A stretch of 64,000 bases of DNA from Streptomyces sp. SAJ15 (lineage in GTDB: Bacteria > Actinomycetota > Actinomycetes > Streptomycetales > Streptomycetaceae). Numbering within the stretch: position 1 is the first letter of the stretch; the number at the start of each line of letters is the position of its first letter. Made by a program: the position numbers and the translations under genes. The DNA is taken from assembly GCF_007595705.1 (NCBI RefSeq), contig NZ_NISY01000004.1:372001-436000 (forward strand), written 5' to 3'. The notes beneath the pieces were generated by a model, which saw nothing but the letters and a program-made list of their open reading frames with translations, ran no database searches and had not been told where the DNA came from. Of this stretch, positions 62,782 through 64,000 are shown in pieces.

Positions 62782-64000
62782 ATGACGTCCTCGACGCCGA
62801 CCTCCGGGCCGGGCCGTGGAGGGACCACCGGCCCGGGCCGGTCACCGATGCGCCGGCCGGCCGGGGCGCGGGCCGCGGTGCACGCACGGGCCGCGGTGCA
62901 CAGGGCGGCGGCCTCGCCGCTCGGCGCGTCCGATCCGCACCAGGAGGGGCCGGCCGACCTTCGCCTGGTTCCTCCCGCTCTCGCCGCCTGGGGTGCGGCC
63001 GCGCTGGCGCTGGGGTTGCCGGGAGTCGTCGTGGCGATCGGCTGCGCGGGGGCGGTCCTCGTGGCGGCGGCGCTGTGGTGGGGCGTACTCCGGCGGCACC
63101 GCCCCTCCGGCGGCCCGGTGGGCGAGGGGGCGCGGGGCCCGGCGGCGCGGCGGCGGGCGGCCGGGCCGGTGACCGCCGTGGTGACCGCGTTGTTGTGCGC
63201 CGCCGCGGCCGGCTCGGTCGCGGGTCTCCAGGCCGCTGAGCTGCGCCGGGGACCGGTCGCCGCGTTGGCGGGGCGGTACGCGGAGACCACGGTGGAGCTG
63301 ACGTTGACCGGCGACCCGCGTCAGGTGCGGCCGCGGGTGCGCGGCGCCGCCCCACTGCCGTCCACCGTGGTGGTCCCGGCCGAGACCCTGCGTGTCACCA
63401 CGGTCGGCGGGGCGGTGACGCACACCGAGGTGCCCGTCCTGGTGATGGTCCATCCGCAGGGCCGGGCGCGGGCGGCGTGGCTCGCGCAGCTGCCCTCCAC
63501 CCGGCTGCGGGTGACGGGCCGTCTGGCGCCGTCGACCCGCTCCGGGGACCGGGCGGCGGCCGTCTTACGGGTGCGGGGCGCCGGGCCGCCGCACGTCACG
63601 GCCGGGCCGACGGTGACGCAGCGCGTGGCGGGGCGGCTGCGCGCCGGGCTCCGTGAGGCGAGCGACGGGCTCGCGCCGGACGCCCGGGCGCTGTTGCCGG
63701 GGCTGGTGGTCGGGGACACGGCACGGATTCCACCAGACCTGGACGACGCCTTCCGGGCCACGGACCTGACGCACTTGTTGGCCGTCAGCGGCAGCAACCT
63801 CACGCTGGTGCTCACCCTGCTGATCGGCCCGCCCCGGTCGGCCGCGCGGGCCGAACGGGGCGGCCTTGCCGGGCGGTTGGGCATCCCGCTGCGGGCCACG
63901 GCCCTCCTGGGCGGCGGGCTGACGCTCGCCTTCGTCATCGTGTGCCGCCCGGAGCCCAGCGTGCTGCGGGCCGCCGCCTGCGGCCTGATCACACTGCTGG
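62782..64000 (+). CDS. ComEC-like DNA uptake channel protein, 3' truncated by window
   Basis: ATG 62782 opens a frame that continues to the window end; about 406 residues are visible. The N-terminal tail (1-55) is Arg/Ala/Gly-rich, then hydrophobic helices near 65-110 and 135-155, an OB-like external domain with RVTGRLAPSTRSGDRA, and the competence-domain signature GDTARIPPDLDDAFRATDLTHLLAVSGSN. Membrane segments resume after it. The remaining helices and the C-terminal metallo-beta-lactamase domain, if present, lie outside. The function in DNA transport is inferred from the family. Confidence 0.85.
   Translation, partial: MTSSTPTSGPGRGGTTGPGRSPMRRPAGARAAVHARAAVHRAAASPLGASDPHQEGPADLRLVPPALAAWGAAALALGLPGVVVAIGCAGAVLVAAALWWGVLRRHRPSGGPVGEGARGPAARRRAAGPVTAVVTALLCAAAAGSVAGLQAAELRRGPVAALAGRYAETTVELTLTGDPRQVRPRVRGAAPLPSTVVVPAETLRVTTVGGAVTHTEVPVLVMVHPQGRARAAWLAQLPSTRLRVTGRLAPSTRSGDRAAAVLRVRGAGPPHVTAGPTVTQRVAGRLRAGLREASDGLAPDARALLPGLVVGDTARIPPDLDDAFRATDLTHLLAVSGSNLTLVLTLLIGPPRSAARAERGGLAGRLGIPLRATALLGGGLTLAFVIVCRPEPSVLRAAACGLITLL

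Overview
This is a high-GC actinobacterial chromosome segment, almost certainly from Streptomyces or a close relative in the Streptomycetaceae. The gene order tig-clpP1-clpP2-clpX-valS-folC-ndk-mreB-mreC-mreD-mrdA-rodA ... rne-rplU-rpmA-obgE-proB-proA-nadD-LCP-rsfS-PGM-leuS-degV-comEA-comEC is the conserved streptomycete core. GC-rich codon use, GTG starts, many -10 boxes placed 6-8 nt before a start codon (leaderless mRNAs) and tRNA genes with encoded CCA fit this. The window contains no rRNA, CRISPR array, prophage or insertion sequence.

Layout. 1-4000: the C-terminal half of an FtsX-type ABC permease, a convergent membrane acyltransferase, an AT-richer intergenic stretch, a 64-residue membrane protein, then tRNA-Gly(TCC, minus) and tRNA-Pro(TGG). 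4.1-10 kb: the proteostasis block tig, clpP1, clpP2, clpX. Trigger factor is separated from clpP1 by about 1.5 kb of repeat-rich DNA with no convincing gene and a run of 20 C. 10-13.1 kb: three tandem paralogous minus-strand genes for Pro/Tyr/Gly-rich tails joined to one membrane segment and an extracellular domain. 13.2-18.6 kb: valS, folC, a DUF4233-type membrane protein and ndk. 18.9-25.3 kb: the cell-shape and spore-wall cluster mreB-mreC-mreD-mrdA-rodA, with a duplicated 40-bp segment and a coupled micro-ORF before mrdA. 25.3-31.4 kb: a CYTH-CHAD protein, a TIGR03960-type radical SAM protein, a GNAT enzyme, a repetitive membrane protein and a TIGR03936-type protein. 31.6-38 kb: an RNase E/G with long repetitive tails, rplU, rpmA, obgE. 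38.2-44 kb: a teichoic-acid-polymerase-like protein (minus), proB, a conserved unknown, proA. 44.2-48.3 kb: two membrane proteins sharing an N-terminal FDEDFVR motif separated by repeat DNA, an M48 protease and two tiny membrane proteins. 48.4-52.4 kb: nadD, a divergent LytR-CpsA-Psr protein, rsfS and a histidine phosphatase. 52.5-56.1 kb: two identical tRNA-Ala(GGC) genes bracketing a XRE regulator, an MFS exporter and two small Cys-pair proteins. 56.2-64 kb: leuS with a Leu-rich leader peptide and attenuator, a membrane-anchored coiled-coil protein, a DegV protein, comEA and the start of comEC.

How it works together. Most genes serve growth and envelope construction: protein folding and proteolysis (Tig, ClpP1P2X), tRNA charging (ValS, LeuS), folate, nucleotide, NAD and proline synthesis, ribosome assembly (RplU, RpmA, Obg, RsfS) and RNA decay (RNase E/G). 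Lateral and spore-wall synthesis is represented by MreBCD, PBP2 and RodA, and wall glycopolymer synthesis by the CDP-glycerol-transferase-like protein and the LCP protein. Several unrecognised membrane proteins with disordered cytoplasmic tails lie between these, making the three-paralogue cluster, the FDEDFVR pair and the repetitive membrane protein the most interesting uncharacterised parts. The strongest regulatory signals are the leuS attenuator, the rplU promoter, a candidate ClgR site before clpP1, a palindromic candidate operator between the XRE and MFS genes, and two DnaA-box-like sequences before comEA.
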